From Hemileia vastatrix (Eukaryota > Basidiomycota > Pucciniomycetes > Pucciniales > Zaghouaniaceae), in NCBI GenBank assembly GCA_030280995.1, contig JASXTE010000005.1:29246501-29310500 (forward strand): a stretch of 64,000 nucleotides of DNA, in the 5' to 3' direction. Of this stretch, positions 18,842 to 30,410 are shown one piece after another. Each line of letters begins with the position of its first letter. The stretch's first letter is position 1. Position numbers and translations under genes: made by a program. Under the pieces are notes generated by a model. That model was given only the letters and a program-made list of their open reading frames with translations, was not told the origin of the DNA and did no database searches.

Positions 18842-19309
18842 GGTCCACCAAGACCCTAAACTGGACTATTATCAAGCTGTTGGGTCCACCATGACCTTAA
18901 ACTGTATTTCTTATCGATTAAATGTTTGGTCCACCATGACTTTAAACTGGTAGTTCATTCATTGTTTAGTCCACTATGACTTTAAACTGGAAAATTAATA
19001 TCTGCAGGATAATTCAACATTCATTGGTCCACTATGGCCTTACACTGGATTACTTGTCGATCAAATGTTTGGTCCACTATGACATTAAACTGGATTATCA
19101 AATTTATTCAATCTTTGGTCAAGCCTAGGCCTTACTTAGGAATTTATCAAGTTATTTATGCACCTAAACTATCTTTGGTCCACCAAGACCGTAAACTGGC
19201 AATCGATTATATGTTTGGTCTACCAAGACTTTAAATTGGAATGTCAATCTTGTTTGGATAACTCAATTCAATCTTTTAATTTATCACTGTCCACTATGAC
19301 TCTAAACTG
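18842..19309 (+). repeat. Array of about nine hairpin-TAAACTG motifs
   Basis: Copies start at 18842, 18883, 18928, 18968, 19026, 19071, 19177, 19217 and 19288, with a very degenerate one near 19117. Stems are GGTC/GACC, AGTC/GACT and wobble forms, loops are CACCAA, CACCAT or CACTAT, and tails are TTAAACTG or similar. Spacing is mostly 40-60 bp. The array lies just upstream of the antisense gene start, so it is also that gene's likely promoter or leader region. Confidence 0.78.
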
Positions 19310-19969
19310 GTTATTCAATTATTTCTGGAATTGGGTGCTGATAAGCTTTAGGAGGTTAAAATTTTAGGTGGTGATGATGCTAATGAAAGCATAATGGTTA
19401 ATTAGGTGAAATTTGTGGCGCTTTAACATGGTCTAAAGTTGAAATTATTATTGGAAGCCTGGAAAAAGTATTTTATTGGTTTGCTGTATAGCAAAGTTTG
19501 AAAATTGTGATGAAGGAATCAGAAGTTAGGATGGTAGTTGGATTTTAGGGAATGATTTTTTTTAGTGCCTCATAGTTAGGCCATTTTTTTTTTGGTGTGA
19601 AGCTTGGAGGACCTTATGGCGAGATTGGAATCATAGAATTCGGCTCAGTGGGGGGCCCTATGAGGTTGGAATCAGGAGTATTCGGCTCATAGGAAGATCC
19701 ACTCTCTCAATGCTGTGACAAGAAGGAAGACTGGTATATGGGAGTCTTAAGGGATTCAAACCTTGCTCTCAGTAGTGGAATCATCACAAGATTTATATTA
19801 TTTTATTTTATGTTATATCAAGCCAGAGAAGAAGAAACAACGTTTTTATTATCAAGAATTAAAAGAAGACCAGCTAAAACAAATTTATCAAATTACTTTA
19901 TTGGAAAAGATAATTCTTTTGGAATTGCTCAACCACTTATGCAAAGTTATAAGAATGGGGACATTCTCA
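19310..19969 (+). other. B 3' region before polypurine tract, nothing recognised
   Basis: There is no motif or convincing ORF. A short frame at 19738-19995 runs into the LTR and lacks any family signature. The last bases before the tract (GGACATTCTCAATTGG) are shared with D. Confidence 0.5.
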
Positions 19970-19982
19970 ATTGGAGGGAGGA
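19970..19982 (+). other. Polypurine tract, element B
   Basis: ATTGGAGGGAGGA abuts the 3' LTR; element D has TTGGAGGGAGGA at 59666-59677. Confidence 0.78.
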
Positions 19983-21117
19983 TGTGGTAGCCTAAAGTTT
20001 AGTATGGCACCTAAGTACGTAAATGGAGTTAATACGGTGTGCAAGATTGGCGTTATTATTTTTTTATATATAAAAGGGTTTTATTTAATTTATTTGAGTT
20101 TTAAATATGAAGAAATTGGTCACAAGCGAATGCCTACACGACAACAATTTATTTTACGGAGAAAACTTATTTTTAAGGTCTGAAAAATTTATAAGTATCA
20201 AGTCGAGTCACTCAAGAACCTTGGGAAATTTTCCCATAATTTTTACTATTTTTCTTATATTTTTAAATGAATTTTAAAGTTTTATAGAAATATTTACGTT
20301 TTCAGAAATTACTTAACTTCGATGAATTTTCACAGGGTAATTAGAGCTGCGCAGACTACGAAAATTAGTTTGGAATGTAAAGGGGAAGTAGCTCTATTAT
20401 GTGTAATTTTTCTAGATTTTTTATTATAGTTTTAAGGTTCTAATTGAGTCCGGAAGTCTGGACGGACTCTGTACGTACTTTGCTTTGACTCCGTACGGAC
20501 TCCGTTCCGACTCCGTACGGGCTCCGGATTGACTCTGGAAGAGCTCTGGAGGGGAAAACTTAGGCACGTGACTAGGAATACTTAAGCGCTTCTCAAACTC
20601 GAAATTGAGAGGGGGGATACATCATACAGCTTAATCATTGACCACCACAGTCTCATTTTTTATTACTCAACAAATTAAATAAATTGTAATACCCTTATAA
20701 CTTTATATTTTATATATAACATTTTAGAAATACTACTCAACAATTTAAATCACACTTCATACAGGGTATCTTTAGAAAGGTCTTCATCGCTGGGACTTGA
20801 TTATTGCTGTCTCATAAAAATTCAAATTATTATAAAAACATAAAAGTCAATCTTTTCTGACCTTTCACTGGTACACCTTAATTGTTGTTATCAGTATTTC
20901 TTTCTCAACAGCCACTTTTATTAAAATCTCAATAAGCGTTAATTATTTTAGAGTTTCATTATTTTATCAATCAGATCCAAGTAGATTGGATAGCTTAGTG
21001 ATATAAAATTCCCATTTTGTTATTTTTTTATTGGAAGGACGGGGTTTTCAGCTAAATCCACATATCTCCTCCGGATTCTGCTTACAGCAAGGCGACTGTA
21101 AGAGTTTACCTTACCAT
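19983..21117 (+). repeat. 3' LTR of element B
   Basis: The 1135-bp LTR is 45 bp longer than the 5' LTR, and the difference is an expansion of GACTCCGTACGG-like units near 20461-20525. The TATA box is at 20065-20076. Confidence 0.9.
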
Positions 21118-21122
21118 AACGT

Positions 21123-22635
21123 ATAGTTTTGTTTCTTCAGACATATTAACCCACCAAGAAGTGTTTTAAATTCTGATCATTGTTTTTTCGAGATCAAAAT
21201 GTCCAGCCAATATGTCATCATTACAAATTTTTAAAATGATTTCTTTCATAGAAGGAGGAATAACAAGAACATTACTCAACTTTCTTCTACAATAGAGGTA
21301 GCCTTCATCAATTGAAAATTTACCTTTTTCCAAAGCTTTCTGGTACTTTGGTGGAAAGGTTTTAATTAATGCTTGTATTGAAGCATTCTTTGCATCATTT
21401 AATATGGTACATAACTTTTTCAAGTCAGTTTCCTTATCATATGAATCCAGAAGAAGCTGTAATAGCTCTTCCTCCATATCAACCACATATATCCCATGAA
21501 TATGAATAATTTCATCTTCAGGAACATATGCATGATTTGAGTCATCATTTGGCAAAGGTAACCTTGAAAAAATATCCAGATTTGAGTGAACAATACCAGC
21601 CCTATGATTTATTGTAATTCTCCCTCTATATTCTTGAACAGCCAGTTGCCATCTGAACTTATTTCTGTTAGGTTTTTTCAAGTTTAGTAGGGATTTAAAT
21701 GCACTGCAGTCAGTGACTAGTTCAAATTTCTGGTAATCCAGGTAATAATGTAGCTTCTCTAGAGCCCATACTACTTCTAAATATTCTAGTTGAGTGGCAC
21801 CATATTTAAATTCACTATTTCTCAAGGTTCTTGGGATATAAAAGATAACTACTTCAGAAACCTTATCATTCATCACTTGTTTCTGATGGAGGGCAGCACC
21901 AAGACCAATAAAAGTGGAATCAGTATATAAGAAAAATGGTTGCTTAAAATCAGGTAAAGCAAGAATTGGTGCTGACATCAAATAATGTTTCATAGTATCA
22001 AAAGCTCTTTGTCTTTCATTTTTCCAGACAAAAGCAACATCTTTCCTAGTCAGTTGGGTAAGGGGTAATGCTATGACTTGGTAATTTTTAATATACTGTC
22101 TATAGTATCCACACATTCCCAAAAAACTCTGTAGCTCTCTAACTGTGGTAGGAGCCTTCACCTGTTGTATGGCTGCCACTTTATTTTGATCAACACATAT
22201 CTGTAACCCTGAGACAACATGACCAAGAACTTTTAAGGAATGAAAACAAAAATTACATCTCTTCAAAGCCAGTGTAATATCTATCTCATCCATCTTATGT
22301 AAAACTTTACACAGGTTGTTAAGATAATCCTCAAATTTTTTAGAGAATATAATGATATCATCAATATAAACCATCAGCCATCCTTCAATTATCTCTTGAT
22401 GGAATGTGTTATCCATAACTTTTTGAAAAACAGAAGGGGCATTTTTAGGGCCAAATGGCATCCTAATATACTTATAAATACCCATATGAGTAGAAATCAT
22501 CAGAAAATTCTGAGAATTCTTCTCAACAGGTACCTGGTGATATCTTTTATTAACATCCAAAGAGCTGATATATTTAGCATCTTGTAGAGGTAACATGTAT
22601 AGAGCTAATTCTGGGTAGAGAATAGATATCATCAA
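21123..22635 (-). pseudogene. pol: Element R RT palm, RNase H and integrase start
   Basis: The minus-strand open frame to 21166 covers RT from motif A (SSLDVNKRYHQVPV), motif B (FGPKNAPSVFQ) and catalytic YIDD (22357-22368) through RNase H to the integrase zinc domain. In that domain the first His of the HDDILAGH pair has become Asn (CNDDILAGH). A one-base insertion shifts the frame at 21166, and the rest up to 21123 is integrase read in another frame. Element B then interrupts it. Compared with F this part is the best preserved of R. Confidence 0.85.
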
Positions 22636-23013
22636 CAGTATAAATGTTCAATGCTCTATAATCACCACATAACCTGGATTTTTCTTTCTCATAATAAATT
22701 AGGAAAGGTGAGATAACACAATTTTTAGGTGTTTCAACTACCTTTTCAACAACATTTATTTTTAAAAGGGTAGAGATATTGTCTTCAATATCTTTTCTCT
22801 TTGTGGGAGAAGCTGGATTAGGCTTCTTCTTTAAAGTAGGTGGCATTTCTTTAAATGGAAAAATAATGAAAGCTTCATTTCTTCTTTTACCAATTCTAAT
22901 TCATGTGATCCTTGAGCAAAGGACATAGGAAAAGATTTTATCAATTTAATGACTGAGTCTTTATCCTCACCAGAGAGTTGTTCTCCAAAAGAAGAATTTT
23001 CAATTTCAGACAC
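22574..23013 (-). pseudogene. pol: Element R RT fingers and protease-RT linker
   Basis: Two overlapping frames on the minus strand carry the linker (SFPMSFAQGSHELELVKEEMK) and RT fingers (KRKDIEDNISTLLKINVVEKV, RLCGDYRALN). Frameshifts near 22850 and 22600 separate them from each other and from the palm. Confidence 0.75.
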
Positions 23014-23037
23014 AAGGGCAGAAATTTCTTTTGTAGA

Positions 23038-23859
23038 TCATCCTTTATATTGAACTACATAATGACATGTTTTCAATCCTGGTGTTAATAATTTCTTGGG
23101 GGAGGAAATTTTAAATTTTCTCTTCCCATTGATCCCTATTGTGAAGCATTGGTTTGAAGGATCTAACTTTATTCCATATTTGTTTAAAATGTCATTTCCA
23201 ACAATGAAAAAACTACTCAAGTTATCATTTTTCAGGACAACACAATCAAACACAGCTCTTACAAAGCCATGATTATATTTGAAAAATACTGTGGCTTTGT
23301 ATTTACCAATGGGGGACAAAACTGAGGCATAACCTCTCCAATTCTCAGAAATGATAGGCATAAGTTTTGATTTATAATCTTGGTCCACTGAAGCAAGTGC
23401 TTTTTTGGATACTACACTTCCTCCAGCTCCAGAATCTAAGACAACCTCAATGTTGTTTCCATTGATCAAGACTGGTGGCTTGAGAGGGGAAATAATAATT
23501 GAGCTGTCCTCATGGTTTTTTATAATCTCAGCAACCTCTACTGTAGATAAATCACTATCCTCAATATCAATATTATTTAAATAATGAATATCCTCTTCCA
23601 GAATTAATATTTCCTGGTGAGATTTGTATGAGATATTGCTGGCATAATCACTTGAAGTTTCATCAAGTGCTATTGTGCAATCAGCATGTTCCTCTTCTTG
23701 CTCAACAAGATGTATCTTCTTGTCACAAACATGGCCTTTCTGCCAAGGCTTACTGCATGTGAAGCAAGTATCTGTTGAATAATTTTTGGGTGCAACAGGG
23801 GCAAAACGTTTACCAACCTTTTCCACAGGTTTTTGTTGGTGATTAGAGGTTTTCTCCAA
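23038..23859 (-). pseudogene. gag-pol: Element R zinc knuckle and protease
   Basis: The 273-aa minus-strand frame includes CFTCSKPWQKGHVC (zinc knuckle) and the aspartic protease centre VVLDSGAGGSVVS. It closely parallels F (34862-35662). It ends at a stop before the RT linker. Confidence 0.83.
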
Positions 23860-25342
23860 TGAAGTTCTAGAAATGAGTCTTCTAGAATCATACTTGTTGT
23901 TTAGAAGGATCTCATTACAAGTATTAATGAAAGAAGAAGGTTCCTTTGAGAACTCAGTCCTAGCATCTTTTAAGTCTTATAGAGACATAGGTAATTTATA
24001 GAGGATCCTGTCCTTCCATAACTCAAACTCAATATCTAGGTCCATTTCCCTCAAGATTTTCACAAGTTTCATCAAGAACTCAATAGGTTATTCAGTAGAA
24101 GAGCTATATCTGGTTTCTTCATATTGTCATTGCTGAGCTAATCTAAACTTGGAACCACCAAATTGTTCTTTAATTAATTTTTTCCAATTTTCCCATGAGT
24201 AGTCATTTTTATCCAAGAGAACAGATTCATACCACATTAGGGCTATATTGGTAAATAAAGAAATTAATTTTGACACAATTTCCTCATCTTGGAGTTTGTA
24301 AGAATTTTTTAGATTATCAATCCTGCAAATGAACTGTTGCCAATCAGAGGAAGTGTCACCATCAAATGTTGGATACTGGTCAAGTTTTGGCCAATTCTTT
24401 TGATTTGAATTAGTTTCCTTATTACAAGCCTCTTTCTGAATGAGAAATAGCTTTATTTTCTACAATTGTGCAGTAATTTCATTTTTTAATCCTTCTGTTG
24501 ATGATCCAGGTACATCATCAATTTTTGATGGGAGATCAGTGATATCAACAGGTATTTCTTAAACTAATAATACTTTGGATGAAATAGGAACAGGTAGAAT
24601 TTTGGTATCCTGCTAAACAGATTCTTTCAAAGAGATGTCAGAAAACGTTTCATTATATATCAATGAATTCAATTTCTTCTCCATGGTTGTTAACGTAGTT
24701 TTTACTCTTGGAAAACTAGACAAATTCTAATTGATGGTTGCAAAAGATAATTGATACTTACTTTGTAAAGATGAATAATGGTTACTCAGTCCTTCTAAGT
24801 TCAACTTATGTCCCTCTAGCTCCTGGAAACAGATGGACACAGTATCTTTTAATTTAGACAAATAATTCTTGATATATTGCCATAAAGAAACTTTCTTTTC
24901 ATGAGCTACTTTGTAATTAAACAAATCATCAGAAACTCTCTGTAACTCACTCCTCAATGCTTGATAAAACTTTTCAGTTAACAAACTATTATATTTCTGA
25001 GTCAATCGCATGTTGTTCATTATATGATTTTATTTAGCAATAATATCCCTCAAATATTTACCATTAATGTTTGCTACATCTGGAGTATTTCTTAATAGTG
25101 AAACAGAATGACTTTCCAGATTCTCATAAAACTCAGGATCAAATGTCTCATCAATAATAGCCGCATCCGGTTAATTATTGAAGAAGCAATTAAAACCAAA
25201 GGATTAGATACATTAGAATATTGTGCAATTTGTCTACTATTCTCAGCCTCTACTGGTCTCACAGTCTCATCTCCTCTTTCAGAATTACCTGAAGGAACTG
25301 AATAAGTTATAAGAAATGATACTTGTGATTCAATAGAGGGGA
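23860..25342 (-). pseudogene. gag: Element R second gag frame and capsid, decayed
   Basis: Minus-strand homology to F and A is spread over several short frames. ATG 25349 (MVIPSIESQ) starts the second frame and is followed by a coiled-coil-like stretch (25020-24727) and capsid remnants between about 24470 and 23900 (LDQYPTFDGDTSSDW). Multiple stops and frameshifts break it. Confidence 0.7.
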
Positions 25343-25963
25343 TTACCATGGCTTGGGCAAGACTTGGATGTGATTTTATTTCTCTTTCTTCCTCCTTGGT
25401 AGGGGTGAATAGGTGTTGGGTTGAACTGATTGGTTCTTGAAGGACCTGCCTGAGGTACTTGTTGCTGTTGTTGTTGAGAAAGGTAATTCCACTAGGATTT
25501 CAGCCAATCCCACTGCCACTTTGAGACTTCCACATTTTCTTGTTGCTGGGGGGCCAATTGTTGAAGGGCTTTTGAGGGAGGAGGTTTCCTCTTCTCTTTA
25601 AGGAAGGACTCTATTTTTCTTACCTTGTCTTCTAGATAGTCTGTTTTTGACCTCAGCTTGAGGTTTTCTGACCTCAACTCCTTTATGTGAGTGGAGAGAT
25701 TTTTGACTTGCTGATTCAAGGGCATCTTTCTTATTTTGGAGCCTTTTGGAAGCTCTTCTAGGGGGTTGATAGAATGCTTTTGATCTTGAGCAGTTGTCTC
25801 CACTAATATTTCCATCTCCTGCATTTCTACATCCTGATTGGTCCAGTAATATATTGATTTGAGCTAGTTTTGTAGTCAAAGGAGAACTTACAGAAAAAGA
25901 TTCATCATAATCAATTAAATCAAGTTCCTCATCACGTCCAGCAGAAGCACCTTGATCAATCAT
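25343..25963 (-). pseudogene. gag: Element R first gag frame
   Basis: ATG 25963 (MIDQGASAGRDEELD) opens an acidic N-terminus. The homology moves frame near 25800 to the coiled-coil segment NQQVKNLSTHIKELRSENLK. It ends in LPKPW-stop overlapping ATG 25349, the same junction as in A and C. Confidence 0.65.
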
Positions 25964-25993
25964 AGTTGTAATTAACCTGAGCTGAGAGAACAA

Positions 25994-26436
25994 AATATAT
26001 AATCAGTTATTATATTTAATTTATTTAAAGAAAAATAAGGAAAAAAATATATTATATAATTAATTATCAGGACCTTGTAATCAGCTGGAATAATTAAAAT
26101 ATAATGTTTATCACGACAAAAAATCAACTGAAATAATAATCACAACTTTATTAATTTTTAAGGTAATTTTATAACCAAGATTTAAAATAAATCAACTGAA
26201 ATAATAAAATAATTTAATAATTAGTAATATTTTGATAATTATCAGGTCTAGAAGTCAACTGAAAATAATTTAATTACCATGACTTATTTTCAACTGAAAT
26301 TATTTTAATTACCAGGACTTATTGTCAAATGAAATAATTTGATATAATTAATTTAATAAAGTTATAATATTACTAATTTACTGCAAGGACAATTTGTCAA
26401 CTGAAACAATAATATAAATTTCTAATTATCAGGACA
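25994..26436 (-). other. Element R leader, hairpin array
   Basis: On the minus strand this leader repeats CAG-TT-GAC ... GTC-CTG-like hairpins, seen on the plus strand as CAGGAC...GTCAACTG, with several degenerate copies between 26069 and 26440. No ORF is present. Confidence 0.65.
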
Positions 26437-26441
26437 GAAGT

Positions 26442-28203
26442 TGTCAGCCTTGATATTCCCAGGACTCAGTAAAAGTTACTTATAGGTTATGTTAAAAACA
26501 TGGACTTTACATGGGATCAGTAAATTAAAGTACACAAATAGTATACATAAGTAAAATGATGATAATATACAAAATATGCCATTCACTACGCAATATAGGG
26601 GGTGGACTTGCTAGCAAGTCCTCAACCTGAACTCAGATGGAACTCAGATGGAACTCAGACTGAACTCATACTGAACCCATACTGAACTCTACTTGAACAC
26701 CCACCTAAAACTGTTCTTCTGAGTGGTGTTCATTCCTGATTGTATGGCTCCTTTATCAATAGCTCAATGTGTGTTCAATCTATGGTGAGTTTGGGTCCAA
26801 GGTTGCGGACTTGCTAGCAAGTCCGCCCCCCATATTGTGTGGTGATTATAACACCTTATATACACACATATATCCACATTTTTTAAGTCTTATGTACTTA
26901 ATATTAAGTTGTAATACTTTAGGGTAGTCTTAAGAACCTTAAATATAAGGCTACATAATTTTTAAGTACACTTAAAGCTGTTATTTTCATTGTTTTATGT
27001 AAAAAACAAGAAAGGTGCTTTAAATCACTTAAAAGTTGATCATATGCGCTATAAATTTAATAATATTAAAAATGAGCTTTGACTGATCAATTTGTCTTAG
27101 TTAGGACTATTGATTTGGCTACTCAAATGCATAAAAATTACACTTCTCAAATTTGGTGTTTTTTATGCCAGAAATGGCTTCTGTGTACTGGCCACATACT
27201 GCCTGTATTTTTCCCATGTGAATAGCTTCATTTTTAGCAAAGTTATCTTTTTCACACTATATTTTCCCCACATTCTACACCCACTGCGGGAAACAGACTA
27301 AAATAGGCAACAGGTGCTTATTTAGTGTCCTAATTTAATTATAGGTGCATTGACCTTATTATATGAACTAATTTCATTAATAGCCTCAAGCTTGGAGCCT
27401 TTAATTCAATACCATGTTTAAATTCACCTAAATTAGTCAAGGATTTACCCGTGCAAGGGCCTTCCAAGGACTTCATGTAGTTACCCCACATCTCACGCCC
27501 TTTTTTGGGTTTTTTAGTGGTTTCTCAGTCAATTTTGGTTATTTTTGAATGGTGATTTCACGTAGTATAATGTCATGATTAGCGCCAAAATTTCTATCAT
27601 TAATAACCCTTATTTTAATTATTAATTGGTCTTAATTTTCCCTTTTTTATCCTTTTATAATAATGTATAATACACATATACTCTCTTTTTTGCTTATTCT
27701 TTATTTTTGATGGATTATCCCTATTACTACAGGATTTTGGCAGGTGATATCATTCTAATTATGTTACTAGTAACTCTTTTTGGTTCTGAAAATTTATATT
27801 TGCTAGAATTAAGTTTCATTAATTGTGTATTGAGCTGGTAAATCATAGGGGTCATTGGGGAATTAATTGTGTATAAAAGCAGGAGGTTTTTGGTCTTGTT
27901 TTCTGCATTCTTTATCATTACAATTTAAAAATATAACCAATACAATAACAATACATATCAATAGTACTTATAAAGTCTTTTAATAGTGTCTGAATTTATT
28001 AAAATCTATTTTTCTACAATCTATAAAGATTGTAAGCCATATATATAATTAGTGAGATTAGAATTACTGAGACCCTTATAATGAGTTATATTTTTAATAC
28101 TTATTGGAGTTTTACTACAGTATTCATATACGACCATAAAAATCTTCTAGACAACTGACTATTCAAGCTAGTTCTCGTCTTTGTACTTGACCTCAGCCTG
28201 ACA
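26442..28203 (+). repeat. Solo LTR in the R leader, carrying a MITE
   Basis: It starts TGTCAGCC and ends CCTGACA, and GAAGT is duplicated at 26437-26441 and 28204-28208. Without the 261-bp MITE it is about 1.5 kb. Only the first dozens of bases resemble the element A LTR, so it is a distinct family. Removal restores an R leader of about the same length as that of F. No gene is seen in it. Confidence 0.82.
26584..26844 (+). mobile_element. CACTA-like MITE, 261 bp, copy 2
   Basis: It begins CACTACGCAATATAGGGGG and ends CCCCCATATTGTGTGGTG, with ATT duplicated at 26581-26583 and 26845-26847. The subterminal palindrome around TTGCTAGCAA is present at both ends. It is nearly identical to the 261-bp copy at 32092. 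Confidence 0.83.
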
Positions 28204-28208
28204 GAAGT

Positions 28209-28652
28209 CAACTGAAATAATTAAAAAAAATAATATAATTAATTTAACTTTTATATCACTTCTAGGACTAAGAACAATATAGTTTTATCTTTGTCAACTA
28301 AGAAAAAAAATTTATTTTGCCAGAAACCTCCCCCTCTAAGATGAGCAAGTTAATGCCACTTTACAGAGTGCTGAGTAACAAAAGATGTATGTGTACAATG
28401 AAATGTGTAAAATGACCCACAAATAGTAATCAAATAATTACCACAATTATATATGACTATTGTCAATATATGAATATAAATTTTGGAGCATGGTTCAATT
28501 CCTGGTCACAGCAAAAAAGTAAGTCATGTGGCTGATGACTTTTGTCATCTTCATCATATACTCGTCCTATTGGCACCTTGTCATCGATAGTCCCTTGGTC
28601 ACTGGCTTCAAGATATTGATGTGCCATCCACAATTCCAAAAGGGCCTCAATT
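28209..28652 (-). other. Element R leader next to the 5' LTR
   Basis: This is noncoding sequence with the degenerate primer site near 28640-28651 (minus strand TTGAGGCCCTT) and one hairpin around 28262-28305. A 64-aa frame at 28463-28657 has a homologous but broken counterpart in F and no recognised family. Confidence 0.55.
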
Positions 28653-29469
28653 TTCAATGGGGCTTTCAGGTCTAGAAGATTTCTTACGGCGGTCCAACAG
28701 CAGTAACAGTGGAAAATTTAGGATCTCAAAGTTTAGAGTATGTTTATCTATCTTTTATTTATTTTACTCAAATTTAAGAGGTATGAATTTTTAATTATTA
28801 TTATAAATTAATGAGGTAGTACTACATAAATTTAATTACTAAAAAAATAGATAGTAATAAATAATTATATGGAATAAGTTGTTTGTTAATGTAGTAAGTA
28901 ATGAATGGATCAAAAGCAACCAGAAAGGGAGGCCTTATATAGGCAAAGGAGAGACAAATGACAGAGCAAGAATTCTAAAAACAAATGTATGAGAGAAGGG
29001 AAAGAATTTTCCTGCAGAAGAAGAAGAACATTTCAAATTATAATATTTTTCTGTAAGGAATGTTTTAGAATACTCTATTTACTGTAAATGTCAAAAGAAA
29101 ATTATTTATTTTAAATTTCCGGTACTTTTTATTTTTAAATAAGTAATTTGATTTTTTTGAACATATTTATTTTTATTTAAAATTATATTTCAAATATTAA
29201 AACCTTTTCTTATTTTAATATTGTATTTTAATATTTTAATTTTAATTTCCTATCAACTGTCATTTGAACACGGTAAAAAATAAAAATAAAATATATATAG
29301 GACAATTAATATTAATTTTAAATTTTTACCAAATTTACTTCTTTTGTAACTAGTTAATTTATTACACGTAAATTTAAAGTAATAAAATTAATAATAATAA
29401 AAAAAGGCCTGGCTTGATCCCAATAAAAATTAATTATTTAACTGGGTAAGTCTAGCATCCTGGCTGACA
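28653..29469 (-). repeat. 5' LTR of element R
   Basis: The 817-bp LTR on the minus strand starts TGTCAGCCAGGATGC at 29469. It is an inverted copy of 30653-31457. A TATA box (minus TATATAAG) is at 28934-28941. Confidence 0.87.
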
Positions 29470-29470
29470 T

Positions 29471-30410
29471 CTTTTGACATCTTTTGACATCTTTTGACAT
29501 CTTTTGGCATCTTTTGGCATCTTTTGGCATCTTTTGTCATCTTTTGTCATCTTTTGTCATCTTTTGTCATCTTTTGTCATCTTTTGTCATCTTTTGTCTT
29601 CTTTTGTCATCTTTTGTCATCTTTTGTCTTCTTTTGTCTTCTTTTGTCTTCTTTTGTCTTCTTTTGTCTTCTTTTGTCTTCTTTTGTCTTCTTTTGTCTT
29701 CTTTTGTCTTCTTTTGTCTTCTTTTGTCTTCTTTTGTCTTCTTTTGTCTTCTTTTGTCTTCTTTTGTCTTCTTTTGTCTTCTTTTGTCTTCTTTTGTCTT
29801 CTTTTGTCTTCTTTTGTCTTCTTTTGTCTTCTTTTGTCTTCTTTTGTCTTCTTTTGTCTTCTTTTGTCTTCTTTTGTCTTCTTTTGTCTTCTTTTGTCTT
29901 CTTTTGTCTTCTTTTGTCTTCTTTTGTCTTCTTTTGTCTTCTTTTGTCTTCTTTTGTCTTCTTTTGTCTTCTTTTGTCTTCTTTTGTCTTCTTTTGTCTT
30001 CTTTTGTCTTCTTTTGTCTTCTTTTGTCTTCTTTTGTCTTCTTTTGTCTTCTTTTGTCTTCTTTTGTCTTCTTTTGTCTTCTTTTGTCTTCTTTTGTCTT
30101 CTTTTGTCTTCTTTTGTCTTCTTTTGTCTTCTTTTGTCTTCTTTTGTCTTCTTTTGTCTTCTTTTGTCTTCTTTTGTCTTCTTTTGTCTTCTTTTGTCTT
30201 CTTTTGTCTTCTTTTGTCTTCTTTTGTCTTCTTTTGTCTTCTTTTGTCTTCTTTTGTCTTCTTTTGTCTTCTTTTGTCTTCTTTTGTCTTCTTTTGTCTT
30301 CTTTTGTCTTCTTTTGTCTTCTTTTGTCTTCTTTTGTCTTCTTTTGTCTTCTTTTGTCTTCTTTTGTCTTCTTTTGTCTTCTTTTGTCTTCTTTTGTCTT
30401 CTTTTGTCTT
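29471..30410. repeat. 10-bp minisatellite, 94 units
   Basis: The units run CTTTTGACAT (3), CTTTTGGCAT (3), CTTTTGTCAT mixed (8) and CTTTTGTCTT (80, the last 77 without interruption from 29631-29641 on). Because 10 is not a multiple of 3, all three plus frames encode the same decapeptide repeat and stay open for over 300 codons; they are not genes. The array lies exactly between the outward-facing LTR starts of R and F. Confidence 0.97.

Larger units (their letters stand above)
8782..21117 (+). mobile_element. Element B: 12.3-kb Ty3/Gypsy element with antisense gene
   Basis: The LTRs are at 8782-9871 and 19983-21117, the primer site is TGGCGCCCAACG, and a polypurine tract precedes the 3' LTR. 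AACGT is duplicated at 8777-8781 and 21118-21122; a 4-bp reading (ACGT) is also possible. Inside are gag, an RT to integrase region and a 3.4-kb 3' region with an antisense gene. A CACTA-like element (13002-13888) interrupts RT. The lineage differs from A/C/F/R: it has another primer site, another protein family and no chromodomain. D is its relative. Confidence 0.92.
8673..29469 (-). mobile_element. Element R: old chromovirus copy, reverse strand, interrupted
   Basis: On the minus strand the order is 5' LTR (29469-28653), leader, gag, protease, RT, RNase H, integrase. The integrase is broken first by element B, inserted at 21117/8782 with AACGT duplicated on both sides, and then by element A at 8673. 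The remaining integrase and the 3' LTR would lie left of A, outside the window. A solo LTR with a MITE interrupts the leader. R matches F closely in protein but has many stops and frameshifts, so it is an old, dead copy. Confidence 0.88.

Noticed and set aside
18842..19309. CRISPR-like array of about 22-bp repeats with 20-35-bp spacers
   Set aside because: The repeats are degenerate with paired changes, the spacing is irregular and the context is a eukaryotic retrotransposon with no cas genes.
28463..28657. 64-aa minus-strand ORF in the R leader
   Set aside because: It lies across the LTR and primer-site boundary; the matching F sequence is broken and no domain is visible.
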